From positions 7,006,001-7,070,000 of the forward strand of contig NZ_CP030073.1 in NCBI RefSeq assembly GCF_003261055.1: DNA of 64,000 bases, read 5' to 3'. Below, in pieces: positions 34,956-42,631 of this stretch. Position 1 is the stretch's first letter. Each line of letters opens with the position of its first letter. Below the pieces are notes generated by a model, which did not search any database, was not told where the DNA came from, and was given only the letters and a program-made list of their open reading frames with translations. The stretch is from Streptomyces cadmiisoli (GTDB lineage: Bacteria > Actinomycetota > Actinomycetes > Streptomycetales > Streptomycetaceae). Position numbers and translations under genes: made by a program.

Positions 34956-35133
34956 CTGTCGTTTCGGTCGGCTTGCGCGTCCCGGCGACGTGTTGAACTC
35001 TAGCGGATTCCCGGGCCAGTACAAAAACGCGTTTGCGCAGCGTGCTGCCCTGCGTCTGCCCGCGGACCTGGCCGGACCACCTGGAAGGACACGGCCGGGC
35101 CACCCGCGGGACACCCGCCATAGACTCGACAAC

Positions 35134-36180
35134 GTGCTCGATCTCTCTCCCCTCGCCCGCTTCGGCGACCGTGTCGCCACCGGCCTGCTCGACGTCACGA
35201 GCGACCCGGCGGCCCTGGACTCGGCCGGTTTCTGGGCCGTCGTCGCGGACTTCGAGGGCGCTCTGACCTGCGCACGCTTCGCGGACGTACACGAGGAGCC
35301 GGTGCCCGTCCCGGTGCCGGGGCAGTGGCGCGGACCCGCTGTCGACGACTGGACGTCGTCCCTCGACCACGGCGCGTACACGGCCGCGGTGCGCCGCATC
35401 AGGGAACACATCGCCGCCGGCGAGGTCTACCAGGCGAACCTGTGCCGGGTGCTGTCCGCGCCGGTCGCGCCGGACGCCGACGTGGACGCCCTCACCGCAC
35501 TGCTGGCGCGCGGCAACCCGGCACCGTACGGCGGGACGGTCCGGCTGCCCGGACACGGTGTGGAGGTCGCAACCGCCTCGCCGGAACTGTTCCTGCGGCG
35601 TGTCGGCCGCACCGTCGAGTCGGGGCCCATCAAGGGCACCGGGCGCACCGAGGCGGACCTCCTGGAGAAGGACCACGCCGAGAACGTGATGATCGTCGAC
35701 CTGGTCCGCAACGACCTCGGGCGGGTCTGCGAGGGCGGCAGTGTGACCGTGCCCGACCTGTGTGCCGTGGAGAAGCACCCCGGGCTGGTCCACCTCGTCT
35801 CCACCGTCCGCGGCGAGCTGCGCGAGGACGCCGGCTGGCCGGAACTGCTCGGCGCGGCCTTCCCGCCCGGCTCGGTCACCGGCGCGCCCAAGTCGAGCGC
35901 CCTGCGCATCATCGACGCCCTGGAGACGGCACCCCGGGGTCCGTACTGCGGCGGCGTCGGCTGGGTGGACGCCGACCGGGGGACGGGCGAGCTGGCGGTC
36001 GGCATCCGCACCTTCTGGATCGACCGGGAGCACGCCGAGCTGCGCTTCGGCACGGGTGCGGGCATCACCTGGGGGTCGGACCCGGAGGGGGAGTGGCGGG
36101 AGACCGAGCTCAAGGCGGCCCGGCTGCTCGCGATAGCGTCGGGGGAGTACGAGGTGAGTGGAGAGGGACTGACGACGTGA
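35134..36180 (+). CDS. pabB: Chorismate-binding enzyme, aminodeoxychorismate synthase component I-like
   Basis: A 348-residue chorismate-binding enzyme that lacks an N-terminal glutaminase domain. Core motifs are IAAGEVYQANLCRVLSAP, PELFLRR, GPIKGTGRTE, MIVDLVRNDLGRV and FPPGSVTGAPKSSALRIID. It aminates chorismate toward p-aminobenzoate for folate, or possibly for a secondary metabolite. The GTG at 35134 stands eight bases after TAGACT (35121-35126), so the mRNA may be leaderless. It overlaps the lyase gene, which supports the PabB call over anthranilate or isochorismate synthase. Confidence 0.85.
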   Translation: MLDLSPLARFGDRVATGLLDVTSDPAALDSAGFWAVVADFEGALTCARFADVHEEPVPVPVPGQWRGPAVDDWTSSLDHGAYTAAVRRIREHIAAGEVYQANLCRVLSAPVAPDADVDALTALLARGNPAPYGGTVRLPGHGVEVATASPELFLRRVGRTVESGPIKGTGRTEADLLEKDHAENVMIVDLVRNDLGRVCEGGSVTVPDLCAVEKHPGLVHLVSTVRGELREDAGWPELLGAAFPPGSVTGAPKSSALRIIDALETAPRGPYCGGVGWVDADRGTGELAVGIRTFWIDREHAELRFGTGAGITWGSDPEGEWRETELKAARLLAIASGEYEVSGEGLTT

Positions 36181-36998
36181 AGATCTGGCTCGACGGCGGT
36201 TTGCAGGACATCGAATCCGCCCGCGTCTCCGTCTTCGACCACGGGCTGACCGTGGGCGACGGCATCTTCGAGACCGTGAAGACGGTCGACGGCTCGCCGT
36301 TCGCGCTCACCCGGCACCTGGACCGGCTGACCCGCTCCGCGCGCGGACTGGGGCTGCCCGACCCGGACCTGGACGAGGTCCGCCGCGGCTGCGCCGCCGT
36401 CCTGGAGGCCAACCCCGCGGCGCTCGGCCGGCTGCGCATCACCTACACCGGCGGCCACGGCCCGCTCGGCTCCGACCGCGGCGACCGCGGGCCGACCCTG
36501 GTCGTCGCTCTCGGGGAGACGGCGCGCCGCCCCGACTCCACCGCCGTGATCACCGTCCCCTGGACCCGCAACGAACGCGGCGCGGTGACCGGTCTGAAGA
36601 CGACCTCGTACGCCGAGAACGTCGTCGCACTGGCCCGCGCGCACGAACAGGGCGCGTCGGAGGCGCTGTTCGCCAACACCGTCGGGCAGCTCTGCGAGGG
36701 CACCGGCTCGAACGTCTTCGTCGTCCTCGACGGAGAGATCCACACCCCGCCGATCGCCTCCGGCTGCCTGGCGGGCATCACGCGCGCGTTGACCGTCGAG
36801 TGGACCGGCGCCAGGGAGACCGACCTGCCGCTGGACGTGCTGGAACGGGCGGACGAGGTGTTCCTCACCTCCACGCTCCGCGACGTCCAGGCCGTTCACC
36901 GGGTCGACGCCCGCGAACTGCCGGGCGCCCCGGGTCCGGTGACGGCCAAGGCCATGCGGATCTTCCAGGAGCGGTCCGGGGACGACCTCGATCCCTGA
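36177..36998 (+). CDS. pabC: Aminodeoxychorismate lyase / class IV aminotransferase
   Basis: A 273-residue PLP enzyme of fold type IV. SVFDHGLTVGDGIFET is the N-terminal signature, LKTTSYAENV contains the PLP lysine, and GTGSNVFVVLDGEI with LAGITRAL are the C-terminal family motifs. With PabB it would release pyruvate to give p-aminobenzoate. The GTG overlaps the pabB stop (GTGA), so they are coupled. D-amino-acid or branched-chain aminotransferase activity cannot be ruled out from sequence alone, but the context favours PabC. Confidence 0.87.
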   Translation: MKIWLDGGLQDIESARVSVFDHGLTVGDGIFETVKTVDGSPFALTRHLDRLTRSARGLGLPDPDLDEVRRGCAAVLEANPAALGRLRITYTGGHGPLGSDRGDRGPTLVVALGETARRPDSTAVITVPWTRNERGAVTGLKTTSYAENVVALARAHEQGASEALFANTVGQLCEGTGSNVFVVLDGEIHTPPIASGCLAGITRALTVEWTGARETDLPLDVLERADEVFLTSTLRDVQAVHRVDARELPGAPGPVTAKAMRIFQERSGDDLDP

Positions 36999-37060
36999 CC
37001 GCCCCGGGCGGCGCCGAAATTCGGCTGACCGATGCTGCCACGGCGGGTAGAACTCCTCTG

Positions 37061-37882
37061 ATGACCACCACCCTGCGGCCCACCGAGCCGCTTCAGCGCG
37101 GGGCGGCCGGGGCACTGTCCCGCCACTACCACGTGTGCGTGAACAGCCGTCCCGTCGGCCGGATACACCTCGCCACCCACCCCCTCTTCGGGCCCCGGGT
37201 CGCCCGGATCCGCGACCTGTACATCGAGGAAGCGGACCGCGGGCGCGGCCGGGGCACCGTGGCCGCGCTGGCCGCCGAGGAGGTGGCGCGGGGCTGGGGG
37301 TGCGGCCGCATCGAGATCACCGTGCCCGCCGGCACCGCCGCGCTGCGGCTCGTGACCGCGCTCGGCTACGTCGAGCGCAACCGCGGCATGGAGAAACCCC
37401 TCGGCCGCACGGCGCCCGAACTGCCCGCGGGCACCCGGGGCCGGCCCATGACCGCGACCGAGTACGGCCCGTGGCTGGAGTACGCCAAGGGCGAGTACGC
37501 CCGGAGCTGGATCGGCCGCGGTGTGCCCGAGGACGAGGCGCGGGCCAAGTCGGAGCGGGACCACGCGGACCTGCTCCCGCACGGCCCGGAGACCGAGAAC
37601 GTTCTGATCAGCGTGCTGGAGCACGACGACGTCCGGGTCGGCACCCTGTGGCTCGCGCTGACCGAGGACCAGGCGTACGTCTACGACGTCGAGGCCGACG
37701 AGCGCTTCCGGGGCCGCGGTCACGGCCGCGCGCTGATGCTGCTGGCCGAGCGGCAGGCGATCGGCGCCGGCAAGAAGGCCCTGCGCCTGAACGTCTTCGC
37801 GGGCAACACACCGGCCGAGCGACTGTACGAGTCACTCGGGTACGTGCCGGTCAGCCACTCCCTCTACAAGGGCCTGCTCTGA
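37061..37882 (+). CDS. Tandem GNAT-domain acetyltransferase
   Basis: A 273-residue protein with two acetyltransferase halves. The first is marked by YIEEADRGRGRGTVAALAAEEV, the second (from ~residue 125) by VEADERFRGRGHGRALMLLAE and NTPAERLYESLGYVPVS. Only the second is a complete classical domain; the first is short and may be structural. Mycothiol synthase has a similar tandem layout, but its specific motifs were not recognised here. It lies 62 bases after pabC. Confidence 0.8.
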   Translation: MTTTLRPTEPLQRGAAGALSRHYHVCVNSRPVGRIHLATHPLFGPRVARIRDLYIEEADRGRGRGTVAALAAEEVARGWGCGRIEITVPAGTAALRLVTALGYVERNRGMEKPLGRTAPELPAGTRGRPMTATEYGPWLEYAKGEYARSWIGRGVPEDEARAKSERDHADLLPHGPETENVLISVLEHDDVRVGTLWLALTEDQAYVYDVEADERFRGRGHGRALMLLAERQAIGAGKKALRLNVFAGNTPAERLYESLGYVPVSHSLYKGLL

Positions 37883-37895
37883 GCCCGGCCGGGAC

Positions 37896-38414
37896 TCATC
37901 CCCGGTCGGCGAGCAGCCGGTCCGCGATCTCCTCGATGCGCTCGCGCAGCCCCTCCTGGCTCTTGCCGCCGTCGAGGCGCTGCCCGTCGATGACATAGGT
38001 CGGGGTGCCGGTCACGCCGATCGCCTTGCCCTCGGCCTGATCGGCGTCCACGATCAGGATGTGCCGGCCGTCGATCAGCGCCGTGTCGAACTCCTCGGAG
38101 TCCAGACCGAGTTCACGGGCCACCTCGACGAGGAAGCCCTCGCCGCCCCGGTCCAGCTCCTCCACCCGGGCCAGCACCGCCTCGACGTACGGCCAGCCCT
38201 GCCCCTGCTCGATGGCCTCCTCGGCGGCCTGCGCGGCGGCGAAGGCGTGCTTGTGCTTCTCCAGGGGGAATTGCCGCAGCCGCAGCTCCAGCCGGTCGCC
38301 GTAGCGGGCGCGCAGGGAGCGGATGTCGTCCAGGGCACCACGGCAGTCCGAGCACTGGAGTTCACACCAGATGTCGAGGACGGGCACGGGCCGGGCGGGG
38401 GAGGCGTCGTTCAT
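37896..38414 (-). CDS. DsbA-family thioredoxin-fold protein
   Basis: A 172-residue protein with an N-terminal CSDC redox motif (DIWCELQCSDCRGALDD) and the late cis-Pro block GVTGTPTYVIDGQRLDG typical of DsbA/FrnE-like oxidoreductases. There is no signal peptide, so it acts in the cytoplasm. Its stop is 13 bases from the convergent acetyltransferase gene. The partner is unknown. Confidence 0.85.
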   Translation of the reverse strand: MNDASPARPVPVLDIWCELQCSDCRGALDDIRSLRARYGDRLELRLRQFPLEKHKHAFAAAQAAEEAIEQGQGWPYVEAVLARVEELDRGGEGFLVEVARELGLDSEEFDTALIDGRHILIVDADQAEGKAIGVTGTPTYVIDGQRLDGGKSQEGLRERIEEIADRLLADRG

Positions 38415-38623
38415 GCCGCCCAGTCTCCCAGCAGCCCGGCGACCGGCCCAATCGGGATACCCGGAGCGGCGCCCGCGACCTTGCGACCGGACCGGGACTT
38501 GCGGAGGAGCCGACCCGGAGATCTCCCTGATGTCAGCCGGGACGATGGCCCGCGGGGGTGCGGGGGGTGCAGGATGGAAGGGGCAAAAGCGCCTTGCCCG
38601 ACCGAGCCCGCATGGAGGACCGG

Positions 38624-39067
38624 ATGATTGCCGAAACCGTCTGTTCCGCCGTCGCCGCGGCCGGCCTGGGCATCGCCGCCGTGACGGCGTTCCGCAAGCG
38701 TTTCCTCACGGCTGCCCGGATCGCCGCCTACGCCCTCGTCCCCCTCGGTCTGGTGATGACCGGATTCGTGGAGTGGGCCGCCGACACCGCGTTCAGCCCT
38801 GTGGCCTGGGCCGGCTTCGGAGTGCTCGGCGGTGCCTGGCTGCTGTTCGCCGGGACGCGCGCGATCGAGCGCCGCCGCGGCAGGCGCAAGGGGGCCACCG
38901 CCGCCCAGCCGGACGTGGTGGCACCGCAGGCCTCGGCGCCCTCCCTGGGTGCGGCCAAGCGGGGCACGGACCCGACCCGGTCCAAGCCCTCCACGGGATC
39001 ACGGGCCGGTGATTCAGGGGACGACTTCAGCGACATCGAGGCCATCCTGAAGAAGCACGGCATATGA
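38624..39067 (+). CDS. Two-helix membrane protein of unknown function
   Basis: A 147-residue protein. Helices span VCSAVAAAGLGIAAVTAF and IAAYALVPLGLVMTGFVEW, with a third hydrophobic segment (VAWAGFGVLGGAWLLFAG). A basic stretch (RAIERRRGRRKG) and a soluble tail ending DDFSDIEAILKKHGI follow. The acidic/helical C-terminal motif may be a protein-binding tail. The ATG at 38624 follows GGAGGA. No family recognised. Confidence 0.75.
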   Translation: MIAETVCSAVAAAGLGIAAVTAFRKRFLTAARIAAYALVPLGLVMTGFVEWAADTAFSPVAWAGFGVLGGAWLLFAGTRAIERRRGRRKGATAAQPDVVAPQASAPSLGAAKRGTDPTRSKPSTGSRAGDSGDDFSDIEAILKKHGI

Positions 39068-39232
39068 GCCTGGCCGTAGCCGGCCGGCACGAACAAGGGG
39101 ATCGCGACCGGTCGCCGGCCGTGCGGTCTGCGACACTCTTCGTGCACAAGATCACGGGATTCGGCGAACTCCCGGAGTTTCCGTGCGTGTTGATCGCGTA
39201 GTGGCCCCTCGCTGCGCCATCATCGCGACGAG

Positions 39233-39385
39233 ATGCTGGACACGAAACAGAGCGATGCCGCGCCACCTCAGGACGAGCCGCGCGGGTGCCTCTTCGCCCT
39301 TTCCCAGCCACCGCTGATGATCTTCCTTGCGGTGATCGGGTGTCTGCTGCTCATGGCTGCGTTGCACGACCTGCTGCTGCTCTGA
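39233..39385 (+). CDS. 50-residue single-pass membrane peptide
   Basis: A short frame (ATG 39233, TGA 39383) encodes a polar N-terminus (MLDTKQSDAAPPQDEPRG) followed by one long membrane helix (LMIFLAVIGCLLLMAALHDL) and a Leu-rich end. The third-position G/C bias is weaker than in neighbouring genes, and only a weak GACGAG precedes the ATG. It is plausible as a small membrane protein because the hydrophobic segment is clean and well placed. Function unknown. Confidence 0.5.
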   Translation: MLDTKQSDAAPPQDEPRGCLFALSQPPLMIFLAVIGCLLLMAALHDLLLL

Positions 39386-39497
39386 GCCGTACGCGCGGTC
39401 CCCGGCGCCACCCGCCGGGCACCGCGTCGACACCGGTGTCCGCCCGAGCCGCGATCGACGGCTCACGCGTCCTCCTGCCGTACGACTCGGCCCCTGG

Positions 39498-40058
39498 TCA
39501 GCCGGCCGCTTCCTTGCGCCGGGCTCGGTACGCGGCGACGTGCAAGCGGTTTCCACAGGTGCGGCTGTCGCAGTAGCGACGGGAGCGGTTGCGGGAGAGA
39601 TCGACGAAGGCGTGTCGGCAGTCCGGAGCCTCGCAGCGCCGCAGCCGCTCGCGCTCCCCGGCGACCACGAAGAAGGCCAGCGCCATCCCGCAGTCCGCCG
39701 CCAGATGATCGGCGACCGAGGCGCCCGGGGCGAAGTAGTGGACATGCCAGTCGTAGCCGTCGTGGTCCGTCAGCCGGGGTGTGGTGCCGGCCGCGGCCAC
39801 CAGATCGTTGATCATTCCGGCCGCGATCCGGCCGTCCTGCGCCGCGAAGATCGCGGCGAACCGGCTCCGGATCTTGCGCACCGCCGCGAGGTCGAACTCG
39901 GAGAGGACTCCGACATCGCTGATCTTGTGGCCGCGCACGAAGTCCGCGAGAGCCGCGACGTCCGGCAGCCCGTCCGGAGTCGTGTCGTCCTCCGGGGCGG
40001 TGTTCACCAGATCGACCACAGTGTCGAGCGCGCACCGGGTGTCGTGGGTGATCAGCAC
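39498..40058 (-). CDS. CGNR zinc-finger protein (ABATE-type stress-induced transcription factor)
   Basis: A 186-residue protein. The C-terminal zinc finger, RCEAPDCRHAFVDLSRNRSR followed by RYCDSRTCGNRLHVAAYRAR, has the CxxxxC...CxxxxCGNR pattern of the CGNR family. The N-terminal ~120 residues match the helical ABATE-type partner domain (CALDTVVDLVNTAPED). The GTG at 40058 follows GGGAG. Such proteins are thought to bind DNA; no target is known here. Confidence 0.82.
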   Translation of the reverse strand: MLITHDTRCALDTVVDLVNTAPEDDTTPDGLPDVAALADFVRGHKISDVGVLSEFDLAAVRKIRSRFAAIFAAQDGRIAAGMINDLVAAAGTTPRLTDHDGYDWHVHYFAPGASVADHLAADCGMALAFFVVAGERERLRRCEAPDCRHAFVDLSRNRSRRYCDSRTCGNRLHVAAYRARRKEAAG

Positions 40059-40921
40059 GTTTCGCTCCCTGGCCTGGGGGTCGGGCGAGCGCCCGCCGAT
40101 GCTGGCCGATGGTAGTGGCTCGCGGAACCGCGCCCACTGCCGCGGGCCGACCGAATCCACCTGCCCTTAGAACGCCGACCCGCCATCCTGCGGTTCCCGA
40201 GCGGGTGCGGATGGTGACGGCGGGTGCGTGGAGGGACGGAGTTCGCCCTCCCCGGTCACATCCGACGCAGGAGCCGTCACCGTCGGTCGAGGGGTGGCGG
40301 TTCGCGTGTCCTGTGCCGCGGAGGGGGTGATGCCGAGCCGCGGCGCCACGGCCGGGCGGCGGGTGCAGCCGTGGGCGTCACGGCCACGGGGCGGCGGAAC
40401 GGGTGAGGGCAGTCAGCGGCGTGTGACGGTCTGTGACGATCCCGCGTGCTGTTATGTGCCGGTTCGTGGCGGTGCGTGGCGGCGGGAGGCGGGCACGAGG
40501 GGCGGCGGTGGGTGCCGGGGGCGCAGCGGCGGGGCCGCCGCGCGGGTGCGAGCACCGCCCGCGAAGGGGCAGCCCACCACGCGCGTGCAGGCATGGCCGT
40601 ACGGGCCCCACGCGGGTGCGGTCGTGGACTTGCGCGCCCTCACACGGGTGTGGTTGCACGCCTCGACGCGGGTGCCGGCGTGGACAGCGCAGCCCACCCC
40701 ACGGCGGCTCCGTCGGTCCGTGGCCCACCGGTGGCCCACCGGAACCGCGCCCCACCACGCGGCGGGGAGCGCCGTCCCGGCCCCGGTGCCCCGCGCCGGA
40801 AACGGGCGCACCGACACCGCCCCCTGGTGTCACGGCGGCGGTGTCGGTGTGTGCCGTATGCGGTTGTGGCCCGAGCCGTCTCCCCGAGTGGACGGCGCCG
40901 GGCAGCTCAGTGGGGCTTCGC
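40059..40921. other. About 860 bases of gene-free DNA with degenerate repeats
   Basis: Several long frames cross this region, but none has a ribosome binding site or natural residue use. They are Arg/Gly/Pro-rich shadows. It contains five degenerate copies of CGCGGGTGC (at 40541, 40580, 40611, 40643 and 40667), an 11-base tandem duplication GTGGCCCACCG (40720-40741), and the ssgB terminator at its right end. Confidence 0.5.
40809..40849 (-). terminator. 13-bp hairpin downstream of ssgB
   Basis: CACCGACACCGCC (40809-40821) pairs exactly with GGCGGTGTCGGTG (40837-40849). It lies about 75 bases after the ssgB stop in the direction of transcription. Confidence 0.6.
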
Positions 40922-41335
40922 CTAGCTTTCCGCCAGGATGTGCGAGAGCTCCTGATCCAGATCGAAATGCCGGTGCTCGGTGCCGGGTGGCACGGCGGCG
41001 TCGGTTCGCTTCAGAAACGACTCCAGGGCCCGCGCCGGGGCCTCGAGCAACGCCTCCCCCTCCGGGGAGCTCAGGGCGATGCAGACAACGCCCTGACCAT
41101 GACTGCGCGACGGCCAGACACGGACGTCGCCGGTGCCGGTGGGACGGTGAAGCCCCTCGGCGAGGAGGTCGCGGGCGAACACCCACTCGACGGTCTCCTC
41201 GGCTCCGGTGTGGAAGGTGGCGTGCACGGCGTAGGGGTCGGCCGTGTCGTACCGCAGGCCTGCGGGGACAGGCAGGGAGGACTCGCTCGACACAACGAGG
41301 CGCAGGTGCAGCTCGCAGCTGACCGTGGTGTTCAT
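40922..41335 (-). CDS. ssgB: Sporulation-specific cell division protein SsgB
   Basis: A 137-residue SsgA-like protein. It starts MNTTVSCELHLRLVVSSESS and carries the family core YAVHATFHTGAEETVEWVF and GQGVVCIALSSPEGEALLEA. SsgB is the most conserved member and, with SsgA, positions FtsZ at future septa in aerial hyphae. Its length equals the known protein. The start at 41335 matches that N-terminus; an upstream in-frame extension does not. In S. coelicolor ssgB is expressed from a stress sigma factor (SigH). GTTT at 41420-41417 on the minus strand may be such a -35, but the -10 is weak. Confidence 0.97.
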   Translation of the reverse strand: MNTTVSCELHLRLVVSSESSLPVPAGLRYDTADPYAVHATFHTGAEETVEWVFARDLLAEGLHRPTGTGDVRVWPSRSHGQGVVCIALSSPEGEALLEAPARALESFLKRTDAAVPPGTEHRHFDLDQELSHILAES

Positions 41336-41526
41336 AAGCGCCAGGGCCTTTCGCTCAGTGTGCGCTCGGGGATTCGCACGTCGGCGAAATCGACATGCCA
41401 CCTACGGTGCCGTTGTAAACCCCTCTGAGTGTTTTGCGTGTGTTTACGTAACTCTTCCGGCCGAGAACCTGTTCGCCAGATGCGCCCATTTCGGTGACTG
41501 GATTCGGTCCGGTAGGGTTTGGCCGT

Positions 41527-41979
41527 ATGAACACGGGGAGTGACAAGCCTGGCGAGGTAGCCGTGGCGATGAACCACACGACGACGGGCGGCGAGCCGGC
41601 CGAGCGCGCGCTCGGTTCCCGGGCACCGGAATTCATCAAGGCGCGGCGCCTGCTGCATGTGAGCTGGCAGGTCGGCGTCTTCCTGGTGGGTCTGGCGGTG
41701 GTGGCCACCGGCATCGTGATGCTGCCTCTGCCGGGGCCGGGCTGGGTCGTGATCTTCGGCGGCATGGCGATCTGGGCGACCGAGTTCGTCTGGGCGCAGT
41801 TGGTTCTGCGCTGGACCAAGCGCAAGGTCACCGAGGCGGCCCAGCGGGCCCTCGATCCCAAGGTGCGGCGCCGCAACATCATCCTGACGTCGATCGGGCT
41901 CGTGATCGTGGGCGCGCTTCTCGCCGTGTACCTGTGGAAGTTCGGCCTCGTGATGCCGTGGAAGATCGAGAACCAGTGA
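41527..41979 (+). CDS. TIGR02611-family (PGPGW) membrane protein
   Basis: A 150-residue protein. Helices cover VGVFLVGLAVVATGIVMLPL and WVVIFGGMAIWATEFVWAQL, with the characteristic LPLPGPGWVVIFGG turn between them, and a third helix (IGLVIVGALLAVYLW) near the C-terminus. The ATG at 41527 lies eight bases after TAGGGT (41513-41518), a plausible -10, so the transcript is probably leaderless. It is divergent from ssgB. The function of the family is not known. Confidence 0.8.
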   Translation: MNTGSDKPGEVAVAMNHTTTGGEPAERALGSRAPEFIKARRLLHVSWQVGVFLVGLAVVATGIVMLPLPGPGWVVIFGGMAIWATEFVWAQLVLRWTKRKVTEAAQRALDPKVRRRNIILTSIGLVIVGALLAVYLWKFGLVMPWKIENQ

Positions 41980-42076
41980 TCCACCGGCCCGCGAACGGCC
42001 CGCGGGAAGGGCGATCGGACCCGCTGACAGCGGTCACGGGCACCCCCTGACATGGGGTAATGTTCTTCCTGCGTCC

Positions 42077-42148
42077 GGGCGATTAGCTCAGTGGGAGAGC
42101 GCTTCGTTCACACCGAAGAGGTCACTGGTTCGAACCCAGTATCGCCCA
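42077..42148 (+). tRNA. tRNA-Val (CAC)
   Basis: A 72-base cloverleaf: acceptor GGGCGAT/ATCGCCC, anticodon arm CTTCG-TTCACAC-CGAAG with anticodon CAC, and T-arm CTGGTTCGAACCCAG. No encoded CCA. A strong hairpin follows. Confidence 0.95.
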
Positions 42149-42154
42149 CCCGGC

Positions 42155-42192
42155 ACGGCGGCCCACCTGCGAGACAGCAGGTGGGCCGCCGT
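42155..42192 (+). terminator. 16-bp perfect hairpin after tRNA-Val
   Basis: ACGGCGGCCCACCTGC and its exact complement enclose the loop GAGACA, six bases after the tRNA. Confidence 0.75.
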
Positions 42193-42572
42193 CGTGTGCG
42201 GCCAGGTTCGCCGTCGCGGCGGTGCTGACCACGGCCACGTGCACGCCCGCTCTCGGGGGCGCCGGAACCCTCCGTCCCGGAGTCCCGGCCGCCCTCCTGA
42301 GGCCCCGGAGCCCTGGCCGCCCTCCTGGAGTCCCGAGCCCCGGCCGCCCTCCCGAGGGTCCATGTCCCCTCCGGCGGATTTCAGCCTCACGCCACATCCG
42401 TACGGCACCCCGCCCACCACCCGATCGGCCGAACGTGACCACCCCACCTGCGGAGTCGGCTCGTCCGTCCGGTCGACGGGTGCGCGGGCCCGGTGGATCA
42501 CCGGATCGCGTGCCGAGAAATTCCTGTCCGAATCATTGACGCACCCCCGACCCCTCCGTACGTTGTGCCGGA
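42193..42572. other. Intergenic region between tRNA-Val and the sugar importer
   Basis: No gene supported. A roughly 27-28-base GGCCGCCCTCC unit is repeated three times (at 42287, 42315, 42342) between about 42275 and 42356. Minus-strand frames through the repeats run into the tRNA and are not real genes. Confidence 0.5.
42275..42356. repeat. Three 27-28-bp imperfect tandem repeats
   Basis: GGCCGCCCTCC recurs at 42287, 42315 and 42342, each in a similar GC-rich context with CCCGGAG or CCCGAG between. The units are not identical. It is a minor minisatellite-like array in intergenic DNA. Confidence 0.6.
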
Positions 42573-42617
42573 AAGCGCTTACTTGAATCGATTCATGAAC
42601 CATTGGCGAATTCATGA
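42573..42617. promoter_or_regulatory. Operator palindromes upstream of the sugar importer
   Basis: AAGCGCTT (42573-42580) is followed by the perfect 12-base palindrome TGAATCGATTCA (42584-42595) and TTCATGAA (42592-42599). ATTCATGA then recurs at 42610-42617, 19 bases after its first copy. Palindromes with a central CG are typical LacI-family operators, which commonly control sugar importers in Streptomyces. No LacI gene lies in the window. Confidence 0.65.
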
Positions 42618-42631
42618 GGAGGGGCCTGGCC

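Noticed and set aside
40541..40680. CGCGGGTGC repeats as a CRISPR array
   Set aside because: Units are only nine bases, diverged and irregularly spaced (24-39 bases), and there are no cas genes.
40228..41322. Long plus-strand frame of 364 codons opposite ssgB
   Set aside because: Its sequence is Arg/Gly/Pro-rich without any domain, and it runs antisense through the certain ssgB gene.
42122..42442. Minus-strand frame with GGRPGL repeats as a repeat protein
   Set aside because: It runs into the tRNA-Val gene, lacks a ribosome binding site and simply translates the intergenic repeats.
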